This document shows, piece by piece, positions 1 through 8,422 of a stretch of DNA of 64,000 nt. The translations under genes and the position numbers were made by a program. The notes under the pieces are model-generated. The model made no database searches and was not told the DNA's origin. It worked only from the letters and a program-made list of their open reading frames with translations. The DNA comes from an uncultured Anaeromyxobacter sp. (GTDB lineage Bacteria; Myxococcota; Myxococcia; Myxococcales; Anaeromyxobacteraceae), in contig CAIOAK010000117.1 of NCBI GenBank assembly GCA_903855945.1, positions 1 through 64,000 on the forward strand, read 5' to 3'. The first letter of the stretch is position 1. Every line of letters begins with the position of its first letter.

Positions 1-576
1 CACCCGAGCCGCCACGCGCTCCACGCGCGCCCCGTCGAGCCCGCCCTCGGCGAGCGCCCGGGGGAAGGCGTCGAGCTCGGCGGCGAGCCCCGCGCCACCC
101 GCACCGGCGAGCAGGCGCCTCCCGTAGAATCCGAGCTGGGTGGATGCCTCCAGGGCGGAGAAGTCGATGACCAGGGCGGCTCCCCGGAGCAGGCGGGCGA
201 GCAGACCGGCGTCCCCGTCGAGCGCGGCCCGGGCGAGCGGCGAGAGGCTCGGGGCGAGGCGTGCGAGGGTCATCGCCGCCATCGTCAGCTCGTCCCCCTC
301 GAGCGCACCGCTCTCCTCCAGGTCGCGCAGCACCGACCGCTCGAGCTCCTCGAAGACCCGCGCGAGCCCGGAGAAGAAGAGCTCGAAGAGCCGGTCGAAG
401 ATGGCCGCGTCGGCGCCGCGCTTCAGGAGCGTGGCCCGCAGCGCGGCGCGGAAGGTGTCCCGGTCGGCCACCCCGGCGAGCGCCACCGCGCGCACGGCGT
501 CCACGGCCTCCGCGGGGGAGACCCTGACCCCGTTCTGCCGGAGCAGCCGGGCGAACTCGACGATGCGCGCCTCCAC
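1..576 (-). CDS. CoxE-like VWA-domain protein, N-terminal part (runs off window)
   Basis: Reading from a GTG at 576 gives 192 codons without a stop to the window edge. The N-terminus reads VEARIVEFARLLRQNGVRVS and continues with a helical region containing a DRLFELFFSG stretch. This is the recognisable N-terminal part of CoxE-like proteins, which carry a von Willebrand A metal-binding domain in the C-terminal half (outside the window). Such proteins usually work with a MoxR-type AAA+ ATPase in maturing metalloenzymes such as CO dehydrogenase; the partner is not visible here. A TACAAT hexamer lies 6 nt before the GTG, a possible -10 of a leaderless message, but no matching -35 is seen. Divergent from the ABC ATPase gene at 647. 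Family assignment is fairly sure, target unknown. Confidence 0.72.
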   Translation of the reverse strand, partial: MEARIVEFARLLRQNGVRVSPAEAVDAVRAVALAGVADRDTFRAALRATLLKRGADAAIFDRLFELFFSGLARVFEELERSVLRDLEESGALEGDELTMAAMTLARLAPSLSPLARAALDGDAGLLARLLRGAALVIDFSALEASTQLGFYGRRLLAGAGGAGLAAELDAFPRALAEGGLDGARVERVAARV

Positions 577-646
577 CGGGCGATTGTACCGCGGCGGTGG
601 GCGGAACCGTGCCCGGACGGACTTGTCTCGCGGCGCCGCCTCGGGC

Positions 647-2176
647 ATGAAGTTCGCGTTGGGCCATCCCCTCGTCACCCTCGACGACGTAGACGTCCGG
701 CTCTGGGGCCGCACGCTCCTCGCGGGCGTCACCTTCGACCTCCGGGAGGGGGAGAGCTGGGCGGTGTTCGGAGGCAACGGCGCCGGCAAGAGCACGCTGC
801 TCCGGCTGCTGCGGGGCGACCTCTGGCCCCACCCGGCCAGCCGGGGGCGGCGCCTCTTCCACCTGGACGGCGCGACATCGGAGAGCCCCATCGGAGCCAG
901 GGAGCGGATCGCGCTCGTCTCCGCGGAGGCGCAGGACCTCTACCTTCGACGGGACCTCGACGTCCGGGTGGAGGACGTGGTGCGCAGCGGCTTCACCGAC
1001 GCGATCTGGCCGGGCGACCTGCTTCCGGCCCACGCCGAGCGGGCCGTGGACCGGGTCATGGGTTCGCTCGGCGTCGGCGAGCTGCGGCGCCGGAGCCTGC
1101 TCGAGATCTCGACCGGCGAGGCCCGCCGCGTGCTCCTCGCCCGGGCGCTGGCCCCGGGGCCCCGCGCGCTCCTTCTCGACGAGTTCGTGAACGGCCTGGA
1201 CGCGGCGTCGCGAGAGATCGTGCTCCGCGCCGTCTCGGAGCTGGCGCGTGGGGGCACGGCGACCCTCCTCGCCACGCACCGCCCCGAGGAGGTGATCCCG
1301 GAGGCACGCCGCGCGGCCATCCTGGAGGGTGGACGGATCGTGCGGATCGGCCCCCGAGACGAGGTCGAGGCCGCCTGGAGGGGAGAGCGACCGGGGGCCC
1401 CTTCCCCCCTGCCCGCGAACCTCCTCCGGACGGCTCCAGACCCCGTCTTCGCGCTGCGCGGCGACGTGCTCGTGGAGGGAAGGCTCGTGCTCCGCGATCT
1501 GAAGTGGCGGATGAGACCGGGGGAGGGATGGGTCGTCCGCGGCCCCAACGGCGCGGGCAAGTCCACCTTCCTCCGCCTCCTCCTCGGCGAGGAGCACCTG
1601 GCGCCGGGGGGTACGATCTCGCGCCTCGACCTCGGCCCCAGCCCCGACGTCCGGGACATCCGCGCCCGCGTGGGACTCGTGGCGCCCGACCTCCAGGCGC
1701 GCCACCGGGCCGACGCCGCCGGCCTCGAGGTGGTCCTCTCCGGCTTCGCGGGCAGCATCGGCCTGGGCGAGGAGATGAGCGGCGAACAGCGGGATGCGGC
1801 GCGCGCCTGCCTCTCCGCCGTGGGCGCGCTGCACCTCGCGGACCGGAGCATCCAGTCGATCTCCTACGGCGAGATGCGGCGGCTCCTCTTCGCCCGCGCG
1901 CTCGTCACCGACCCCGACGTGCTGCTCCTCGACGAGCCGTTCTCGGGGCTCGAGCCGCGCTCCCGCGCCGCGGCCATGGACCTGGTGGACCGGCTCGTCC
2001 GGGAGGGGCGCTCGGTGGTGCTCGTCACCCACCACGACGACGAGGTGGTCTCTTCCCTGACCCACGAGCTGCTGCTGCGGGGGGGGCGGGTGGAGCGAGC
2101 AGGGCCGCGAGCCACACCGCCGCCGCCGCCGACACCGGCAGGAGGGACCGGTGGACCGTGGTGTGGTTCAGGGTGA
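647..2176 (+). CDS. Duplicated ABC ATPase, ModF/PhrA-like
   Basis: A 509-residue cytoplasmic protein made of two fused ABC ATPase domains. The first has Walker A GGNGAGKST and an STGE signature followed by Walker B LLLDEF; the second has Walker A GPNGAGKST, a SYGE signature and LLLDEP. No membrane segments. This arrangement matches the ModF/PhrA type of tandem ATPase, sometimes linked to molybdate uptake but often without a permease, as here. ATG 647 was chosen because the N-terminus then begins just before the first ABC domain; the longer reading upstream runs antisense through the CoxE-like gene. No clear ribosome binding site. After the last ABC element the reading frame continues in a low-complexity Pro/Gly tail that overlaps the convergent membrane gene by 152 bp. 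Confidence 0.8.
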   Translation: MKFALGHPLVTLDDVDVRLWGRTLLAGVTFDLREGESWAVFGGNGAGKSTLLRLLRGDLWPHPASRGRRLFHLDGATSESPIGARERIALVSAEAQDLYLRRDLDVRVEDVVRSGFTDAIWPGDLLPAHAERAVDRVMGSLGVGELRRRSLLEISTGEARRVLLARALAPGPRALLLDEFVNGLDAASREIVLRAVSELARGGTATLLATHRPEEVIPEARRAAILEGGRIVRIGPRDEVEAAWRGERPGAPSPLPANLLRTAPDPVFALRGDVLVEGRLVLRDLKWRMRPGEGWVVRGPNGAGKSTFLRLLLGEEHLAPGGTISRLDLGPSPDVRDIRARVGLVAPDLQARHRADAAGLEVVLSGFAGSIGLGEEMSGEQRDAARACLSAVGALHLADRSIQSISYGEMRRLLFARALVTDPDVLLLDEPFSGLEPRSRAAAMDLVDRLVREGRSVVLVTHHDDEVVSSLTHELLLRGGRVERAGPRATPPPPPTPAGGTGGPWCGSG

Positions 2177-3446
2177 ACTCCGGGTAAAGCCAGATGGCGC
2201 TCGCGGCGGCCTGGGCGAGGAGGACCGCCAGGGCGGCGAGCGACAGCCCCTGCCTCTCCCCGCGGATCCGGGGAACGAGGAGCAGCACCGAGGGTACGAA
2301 TACCCACCAGAGGAGCCCCAGGTTGCCCTCGGTGAAGAGTGCCTGGAGGAAGAGGACGCCCGGGCCGAGTCCGCCCGCCGAGGGTGCCGCGGCCGCGGCG
2401 GCGGCAGGCGCGCCGCCAGCCATCTTCTGCCCCGCCGCCAGGAGGAACGGGACGGAGTTTCCGGATCCGAAGGCGACGAGGCGCGCGAGGAAGAGTGCGG
2501 CCCAGGCCCCCAGGATCGGGGCGAGCCGGAGCCACTTCCCCTTCCCGGCCGGCTCGCGCCAGGCGACCTGTGCGAGGAGCGCCGCGGCCACCGGGAGTGC
2601 CACCAGCTCCCCTTCCCGCTTCACCATCGCCGCCCCGAGCAGGAGCAGCAGGGTACGGGCCGCGTCTCCCGGCGACCCTCCCCGCCCGTGGGCGACGAGG
2701 AAGGCGAAGGCCGCCGCGAGGTAGCACGCCAGCCAGCCGTCGGCGTAGGTCGAGGTGGCGTGGTAGGCGAAGAGCGGCATGGACGTGAGCGCGAAGGCGC
2801 CACCCCATCCCGCCTCGGGCACGCCACGCGCGCTCCCCAGGCAGACGAGGAGTGCGAGCAGTGCCAGGAAGGTGAGGATCACCGTGGCGCTCACGTGGAT
2901 CGGATCGACCTCCGCGCCGAGGGTCCAGGCGAGCGCCGGGAGGTACGTGGGCACCGGCCCCGCCATCGCGACGACCGCGCGCGCCGGATCGCTCCAGTCG
3001 CCGGTGGCCGCGAGCACCGGAGCGTAGGCCCGGACGCGGTAGGAGTCGTCGGTGTGGATCGGAGTGCCGAGCCCGTGCAGGACCACCGCCGCGGCGACCA
3101 GCACCGTCCAGGCGGTCATGGGGACGAAGAGCCAGGCGGGGCGCGGGATCCAGCGGGGCGGAGGCGGCGGACCCTCGCCGGCCGTCTCCGGCGACGCGCT
3201 TCGCGTCCGGAGCCGGTGGGATGCCGCCCAGCCGGCGAAGGGGAGGAGCAGGACCGCGCCCGCGGTGACCGGTCCCGAAGGGATCCCGAGGAGGCCCCGG
3301 GCGACGAAGGACGCCCACCCGAGCCAGGCCGCGCCCACGAGCCAGGACAGCGGCGCGTCCACGGCGGGACGCACGGTGAGGCGCGTGGCCCGGAGCAGGG
3401 CGTATCCGGAGGCCGTCACGGCCAGGGCGGAGAGCAGGAAGATCAC
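2025..3446 (-). CDS. Polytopic membrane protein, GT-C glycosyltransferase-like
   Basis: 473 residues with roughly ten or more hydrophobic segments. An early loop holds HTDDSYRVRAY, and a later loop holds MVKREGE. An acidic DD motif in the first large loop and a K-x-E-G motif are typical of GT-C (ArnT/PMT-like) enzymes that transfer sugars from polyprenyl phosphates outside the cytoplasmic membrane; substrate unknown. GTG 3446 is used because it overlaps the upstream stop as GTGA, showing translational coupling with the membrane protein gene at 3443-4549. The last membrane segment ends near 2095 and the basic C-terminal tail runs antisense into the 3' end of the ABC gene. Family call is by motif and topology only. 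Confidence 0.65.
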   Translation of the reverse strand: MIFLLSALAVTASGYALLRATRLTVRPAVDAPLSWLVGAAWLGWASFVARGLLGIPSGPVTAGAVLLLPFAGWAASHRLRTRSASPETAGEGPPPPPRWIPRPAWLFVPMTAWTVLVAAAVVLHGLGTPIHTDDSYRVRAYAPVLAATGDWSDPARAVVAMAGPVPTYLPALAWTLGAEVDPIHVSATVILTFLALLALLVCLGSARGVPEAGWGGAFALTSMPLFAYHATSTYADGWLACYLAAAFAFLVAHGRGGSPGDAARTLLLLLGAAMVKREGELVALPVAAALLAQVAWREPAGKGKWLRLAPILGAWAALFLARLVAFGSGNSVPFLLAAGQKMAGGAPAAAAAAAPSAGGLGPGVLFLQALFTEGNLGLLWWVFVPSVLLLVPRIRGERQGLSLAALAVLLAQAAASAIWLYPEFTLNHTTVHRSLLPVSAAAAVWLAALLAPPAPPAAAARGSGKRPPRRRGG

Positions 3447-4549
3447 CGTCGCCGCGCCACGAAGGCCTCGGGGCCGAGCGACTCGGCCGGCCCGAAGCCC
3501 GGAAGGAGGGGAACACCGGCGTGGAGGTAGACCACCGCGTCGAGTTCGCCCGGGGTGAGGTGCTTCACGCCGGAGAGCCCCTCGTAGGTCGTCGCGCCCG
3601 GCACCACCTTCACGCAGGGTCGAGGGGCCAGGTGGAAGCAGATGGTCTCCCAGGCGAACCAGTCCGGCTCCTTCGCCTGCACCCCCACCCGATCGCCGGG
3701 GCGGAGCGACCGGCGCGCGAGCGCGGTCAGCTCCCCCAGCTCCGGGCCGAGGGCGAAGTCGTTCGCGAGCCGGTCCTCGGCGGCGAGCCGGGGCGGGAAG
3801 GCCAGCATGGGCCAGGCGCGCACCAGGAACACGCCATCGGCGGCGAGGGCGCACGCCACGCCGGCCACCGCCAGGAAGGGGGCCGGCCGCCACCGCTTCC
3901 GGAACCCGAGCCAGGCGAGCGCCCCTCCGACCGCGCCGACGAGGAACGCGATCCCCAGGACCAGGAGGAGGAGGACTCCGCGCGACGCCGTCCAGACCGG
4001 GGGGCCGAGACGGTTCACGGTGGCGTGGTCGAGGCGGATCGGCGACCAGCGGATGGCCTCGTCGAAGGAACGGGTGTCGGTCGCCGGGTCGCCCGTGGCG
4101 AGGCGAACGCGGACCCCCGTCACGGTGAACTCGCCGGACCCCTCGAGGAGGAAGTAGGGCAACCGGTCCGCGCGCCAGTGTGGGGTGGTCCGGAGGTCGA
4201 ACACCAGACGGCCGCGCCCCGGGGGGACACGCTCGTGGTGCCAGGGGGTCTCGAAGGGCGCGGGAGCGTGATCGACGGTGGTCGTGGTCCAGGTGATCTG
4301 GAGCGTGCCGGTGGAGCGGTACTGGATCTCCAGCGCCTCGACGCCGGGGAGCGGGATCACCAATCCGGTCTCGCCCTGCACCGGGAGCGCGATCCCGTCG
4401 GCGACCCGTCTCGAGGCCACGCTGGAGGCCAGCTGGCTCTCCAGCACGGGGATGGGGAGCTCCCGGGCCCGCTCGAGCGGCGCGGCGGCGAGGAGCATCG
4501 CCGACCAGGCGGCGGCCCGCCTTCCCCTCCCTCCCGGCGTCGTCGTCAC
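3443..4549 (-). CDS. Membrane protein with large extracytoplasmic domain, unknown function
   Basis: 368 residues. A signal-like hydrophobic stretch near the N-terminus is followed by about 180 residues that look beta-rich (alternating patterns such as LEIQYRSTGTLQITW), then two membrane segments around VLLLLVLGIAFLVGAVGGAL and the following FLAVAGVACALAADG, then a C-terminal soluble domain of about 130 residues. I do not recognise the family. It lies between the RlmD-like gene (GTGA overlap at its start) and the GT-C-like gene (GTGA overlap at its end), so it is probably made with the latter and may present or bind a saccharide; that role is inference. Confidence 0.6.
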   Translation of the reverse strand: MTTTPGGRGRRAAAWSAMLLAAAPLERARELPIPVLESQLASSVASRRVADGIALPVQGETGLVIPLPGVEALEIQYRSTGTLQITWTTTTVDHAPAPFETPWHHERVPPGRGRLVFDLRTTPHWRADRLPYFLLEGSGEFTVTGVRVRLATGDPATDTRSFDEAIRWSPIRLDHATVNRLGPPVWTASRGVLLLLVLGIAFLVGAVGGALAWLGFRKRWRPAPFLAVAGVACALAADGVFLVRAWPMLAFPPRLAAEDRLANDFALGPELGELTALARRSLRPGDRVGVQAKEPDWFAWETICFHLAPRPCVKVVPGATTYEGLSGVKHLTPGELDAVVYLHAGVPLLPGFGPAESLGPEAFVARRR

Positions 4550-5859
4550 GTGCGCTCCAGGAGCACCACCGCCTCCACGTGGTGGGTCTGGGGGAACATG
4601 TCCACGGGCTGCACCGTCGCCACCCGGTAGCCGGAACCCACCGCGGCACGGAGGTCGCGCGCCAGCGTGGCGGCGTCGCAGGAGACGTAGACCGCCCGCG
4701 GTGCGGCCAGGTCGCGGAGCAGGGGGCCCAGACCCTTCATCCCGTCGCGCGGCGGGTCGAGGAGCACCGCTCCGAAGCGCCGCCCCTCCCGCCCCAGGGC
4801 CGCCGCGAGCGCGAGCGCGTCGCCGGCATAGAAGCGCACGTTCGATCGGGCCAGGTCGGCCCGCGCCAGCTCGACCGCGGGTCCCAGACCCTCCACGGCG
4901 GCCACCGAGGCGGCCCGGCGGGCCAGCGGGCCGGTGAAGTTGCCGGCCCCGCAGAAGAGCTCCAGGACCTCCTCCCCGTCCGGACGGAGGAGCCCGGTCG
5001 CCGTCTCCACGAGCCGCGCGTTGGCGTGGCGATTCGCCTGCTGGAACACGTCGGGACGGCTCCGCGCCAGCCCGGCCGAGGGATCCCCGGGCACACGCTC
5101 CTGAAGCAGCACCGGGTTCCCCACGATCACGGCGGGTCGGCGCGAGCGCCCCTCCCCCTCCGACTCGAGCACCAGCCCCGCGAGCGTCGGGACCGATCCG
5201 AGCATCTCCTCGCACCGCCGCCGGACGCCCTCCCCCGCCTCGAGCCCTCGCAGGAGCACGGCCCCGCGACCGGCGTGGTCCGACCATTCCAGCGCCACCT
5301 CGGACGGTCGCAGGCGCGCCCGCGCCAGCGCCGGGCCCAGCGTCTCCCTCAGACCGTCGAGCCCTGGCGTCAAGAGGTGGCAGGACTGGATCCCCACCGG
5401 CTCGTGGGAGCGGCGCCGGAAGAAGACGAGCCGCGCTCCGGCCCGATCCACGTGGAACTTGGCACGGCACCGGTACCGGAGCGGCCGGGGCGACGGCAGG
5501 ATGGGCAGGAGCGGATAGCTCCCGGGCTCGAGCCGCCCGATGCGCCGCAGCGCCTCCACCAGCCCCCGCTCCTTCTCGCGAAGCTGCAACCCGTACTGCA
5601 AGTGAAGCCACTCGCAGCCCCCGCAACTCCGGTCCGGCCCGGGGCCGGGGCCGAAGTGGGGACAGGGCGCCTCCTGCCGATCGGGGCCGGGGCGGACGAC
5701 CCGCGTCCACGGAACGTGAACGACGTCGTCTCCCGGGGGCAGGTCCACCTCCAGCCGATCCCCGGGAGCCCCGAACGGGACGAAGATGGGCCGCTCCCCG
5801 AGCCGCGCCACCCCCTCGCCGCCGGGGGCGAGGTCGCCGATCTCGATCTCCGTGAGCAC
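4546..5859 (-). CDS. rlmD: 23S rRNA (uracil-C5)-methyltransferase, RlmD/TrmA family
   Basis: 437 residues from a GTG start. Domains in order: TRAM RNA-binding domain (about residues 1-58, with APGGEGVARLG); a cysteine cluster CPHFG ... CGGC that with a later Cys forms a 4Fe-4S site; and a class I SAM methyltransferase domain with LELFCGAGNFTGPLA, the substrate motif LLDPPRDG, and the catalytic cysteine motif YVSCDAATLARDL. These are the hallmarks of RNA m5U methyltransferases that modify 23S rRNA U1939 or U747, or tRNA U54. The Fe-S cluster favours the RlmD/RlmCD branch. First gene of a three-gene coupled operon. The exact target uridine cannot be told from sequence alone. Confidence 0.88.
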   Translation of the reverse strand: MLTEIEIGDLAPGGEGVARLGERPIFVPFGAPGDRLEVDLPPGDDVVHVPWTRVVRPGPDRQEAPCPHFGPGPGPDRSCGGCEWLHLQYGLQLREKERGLVEALRRIGRLEPGSYPLLPILPSPRPLRYRCRAKFHVDRAGARLVFFRRRSHEPVGIQSCHLLTPGLDGLRETLGPALARARLRPSEVALEWSDHAGRGAVLLRGLEAGEGVRRRCEEMLGSVPTLAGLVLESEGEGRSRRPAVIVGNPVLLQERVPGDPSAGLARSRPDVFQQANRHANARLVETATGLLRPDGEEVLELFCGAGNFTGPLARRAASVAAVEGLGPAVELARADLARSNVRFYAGDALALAAALGREGRRFGAVLLDPPRDGMKGLGPLLRDLAAPRAVYVSCDAATLARDLRAAVGSGYRVATVQPVDMFPQTHHVEAVVLLERT

Positions 5860-5871
5860 GCCCGGTGCGCC

Positions 5872-6228
5872 TCAGAAACCCAGCGCGCGGTGAAGTCGCG
5901 TCACCAGGGAATCGAGCTGCTCCCGCTTCGACGGATCGAGGTCGGTGAACTCGATCCCCATCCCGGGGGCGACGGTGCCCCCATCGGCGACGGGCACCAC
6001 GCGGGAGACCTTCCCGTTCAGTCCGATCGGAGATTCCGTCGTGGGGAGCTGGATCAGGATCTCGACCTCGGTTCCCACGGGCAGCGGCTTGCGGCTGTTG
6101 ATGAACATCCCACCCTGGCTGATGTTGATGGCCCAGTCGGTGAGGAAGCTGCCCACGGTCCGATACGCCACCGGCAACTCGTGCTCGAGCCGTCTCGACC
6201 GGCGCCTGTTCTCGGGTCCCTCGGTCAT
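5872..6228 (-). CDS. PilZ domain protein (Myxococcus-type)
   Basis: 118 residues, a single small domain: an RRxxR-type N-terminus (RRRSRR), NISQGGMFINS, then LPVGTEVEILIQLP and a closing PGMGIEFTDLD. The SxGGxF strand and the GTxVxxxxxLP pattern define PilZ domains, and the PGMGIxF ending is typical of the variant abundant in myxobacteria. PilZ proteins bind cyclic-di-GMP and act as effectors, though not every member of the myxobacterial variant binds it. The NxSxGG part of the ligand motif is present (NISQGG). It has its own candidate promoter just upstream. A diguanylate cyclase lies at 30507 in the same window but is not linked. Confidence 0.82.
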   Translation of the reverse strand: MTEGPENRRRSRRLEHELPVAYRTVGSFLTDWAINISQGGMFINSRKPLPVGTEVEILIQLPTTESPIGLNGKVSRVVPVADGGTVAPGMGIEFTDLDPSKREQLDSLVTRLHRALGF

Positions 6229-6269
6229 CGCCTGCGCGCGATGCTAGCAGGGCATGCAGGTCATGTCAC
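6228..6269 (-). promoter_or_regulatory. Candidate sigma-70-type promoter of the PilZ gene
   Basis: On the minus strand GTGACA (6269-6264) is followed after 17 bp by TAGCAT (6246-6241). The start codon at 6228 lies 12 nt further on, so the transcript leader would be only about 6 nt. The -35 overlaps the stop codon of the SAM hydrolase gene. Confidence 0.4.
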
Positions 6270-7058
6270 AGACGGGGCCGGAGGCCCGCCGAGCAGGGCC
6301 ACCACCGGGTCCCCCCGGGCGATCCCCCCGTCCCGGAGGGCGCTCCCCTCCCGGACCGCGATCTCGAGGCGGCCTCCGCTTCCCCAGAGCGCGAGCAGTT
6401 CACCCGGACGCCCCTCCCCGAAGGTGGTGACGAGACGCACCCGCCGGCCGGCGACCTGGACGCCCTCGATGACGGCCTCGCCCAGAACCGCACGCCGGAT
6501 GCTCGTCATGAGATTCCCGAACGGGTCCGCGGAGAGGCAGACCCCTTCCACCCGCTCCGGCCCGGGCACGGCCGAGAGCCCCGGGAGCTGGACCGGGTTC
6601 GTCACCCGTGGCCCGAGGCGGGTGGGATCGCCCCCCCCGGCGAGCCACGCCGCCACCGGCGCGAAGAGGTCGCGCCCGTGGAAGGTGGGGCTCGGGTCGC
6701 GGGGGACGATCTCCGGATCGGCGAGGAGGAAGACGGCCCCGGCCCCGAGGAACGGCGTGAAGAGGCCGTTGTCCGGCCCGACGAGGCGCCTCCCCTCGCC
6801 ATCGACGACGCAGACGGGCTGGCGCGCCGTCCCCACGCCGGGGTCGACCACAGCCACGTGAACGGCCGCCACCGGGAAGCGGGGGACGCAGGCCTCGAGC
6901 AGGAGCGCTCCGGCCACCAGGTCGAAGGGGGGCACGTCGTGGGAGAGATCCACGAGCGTCGCCTCCGGGAGGCGCGAGAGGACCGCCCCCTTCATCTGCG
7001 CCGGGTAACCCGACCCGGCGCCGAAGTCGGAGAGGAAGGTGACGATCGGCCGGCCCAA
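6261..7058 (-). CDS. SAM hydrolase / SAM-dependent halogenase-fold protein (DUF62)
   Basis: 265 residues with the diagnostic series FLSDFG, DLSHDVPPFD, VVDPGVGT and GPDNGLFTPF, followed by a C-terminal beta-barrel domain. The family includes fluorinase and chlorinase, but ordinary bacterial and archaeal members use water, cleaving S-adenosylmethionine to adenosine and methionine. The long halogenase insertion is not evident, so hydrolase activity is expected. A TTG at 7058 is the likely start: it sits 2 nt after the stop of the CoA-transferase beta gene and immediately before the first conserved strand; a CTG two codons earlier is possible. Its place as last gene of the thiolase/CoA-transferase operon is unexplained. 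Confidence 0.85.
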   Translation of the reverse strand: MGRPIVTFLSDFGAGSGYPAQMKGAVLSRLPEATLVDLSHDVPPFDLVAGALLLEACVPRFPVAAVHVAVVDPGVGTARQPVCVVDGEGRRLVGPDNGLFTPFLGAGAVFLLADPEIVPRDPSPTFHGRDLFAPVAAWLAGGGDPTRLGPRVTNPVQLPGLSAVPGPERVEGVCLSADPFGNLMTSIRRAVLGEAVIEGVQVAGRRVRLVTTFGEGRPGELLALWGSGGRLEIAVREGSALRDGGIARGDPVVALLGGPPAPSVT

Positions 7059-7060
7059 TC

Positions 7061-7717
<657 letters not shown>

Positions 7718-7720
7718 GGG

Positions 7721-8422
7721 TCAGCTCGCTCGGGGACGGACCGTGCGCCGCTCGATGGGCTTCTTCAGCCCCTGCGCCTGCACGATGCGCTTCACGTAGA
7801 TGGAAGGGACGTGGACCTGGGCCGGATCGATCTCGCCGACGGGAACGATGTGCTCGGCCTCCACGATGCAGACCTTGGCCGCCGCGCACATCATCGGGTT
7901 GAAGTTGGCCGCCGTCTTCCGGAAGACGAGGTTTCCCCAGGCGTCGGCCTTCCAGGCGTGGACGAGGGCGAAGTCGCCGCGGATGGGGAGCTCGAGCAGG
8001 TAGTCGCGGTCCCCGAAGCGGCGCACCTCCTTGCCGTCGGCCACCACCGTGCCCACGCCGGTGGCGGTGTAGAAGCCGGCGATGCCGGCCCCGCCCGCCC
8101 GGATGCGCTCGGCGAGCGTGCCCTGGGGAACGAGCTCGACCTCCAGCTCTCCCGAGAGGTACTGCTTCTCGAAGACCTTGTTCTCCCCCACGTAGGAGGA
8201 GACCATCTTCCGGATCTGGCGGGACTGGAGCAGCACCCCGAGCCCCTCCTCGGTGGTGCCGCAGTTGTTGGAGACGATGGTGAGGTCCTTCGTCCCCTTG
8301 CGATGCAGCGCCGTGATCAGGTTCTCCGGGTTGCCGCAGAGGCCGAACCCACCGACGAGGAGCGTCGCTCCGTCGGGGATGTCGGCCACCGCCGCCTCCG
8401 CGCTCGGGAAGAGCTTGTTCAT
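7721..8422 (-). CDS. scoA: 3-oxoacid CoA-transferase, alpha subunit
   Basis: 233 residues. The N-terminus has [20 protein letters not shown], the CoA-binding glycine-rich region of class I CoA-transferase alpha subunits, followed by SNNCGT and later [17 protein letters not shown] and [17 protein letters not shown], all typical of ScoA/AtoD. ATG 8422 overlaps the thiolase stop as ATGA, so the two are translationally coupled. Works as a heterooligomer with the beta subunit encoded next. Confidence 0.9.
   Translation of the reverse strand: MNKLFPSAEAAVADIPDGATLLVGGFGLCGNPENLITALHRKGTKDLTIVSNNCGTTEEGLGVLLQSRQIRKMVSSYVGENKVFEKQYLSGELEVELVPQGTLAERIRAGGAGIAGFYTATGVGTVVADGKEVRRFGDRDYLLELPIRGDFALVHAWKADAWGNLVFRKTAANFNPMMCAAAKVCIVEAEHIVPVGEIDPAQVHVPSIYVKRIVQAQGLKKPIERRTVRPRAS

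Noticed and set aside
140-646. N-terminal extension of the ABC ATPase
   Set aside because: Ser/Ala/Arg-rich, no ABC motif; this DNA encodes the CoxE-like protein on the other strand.
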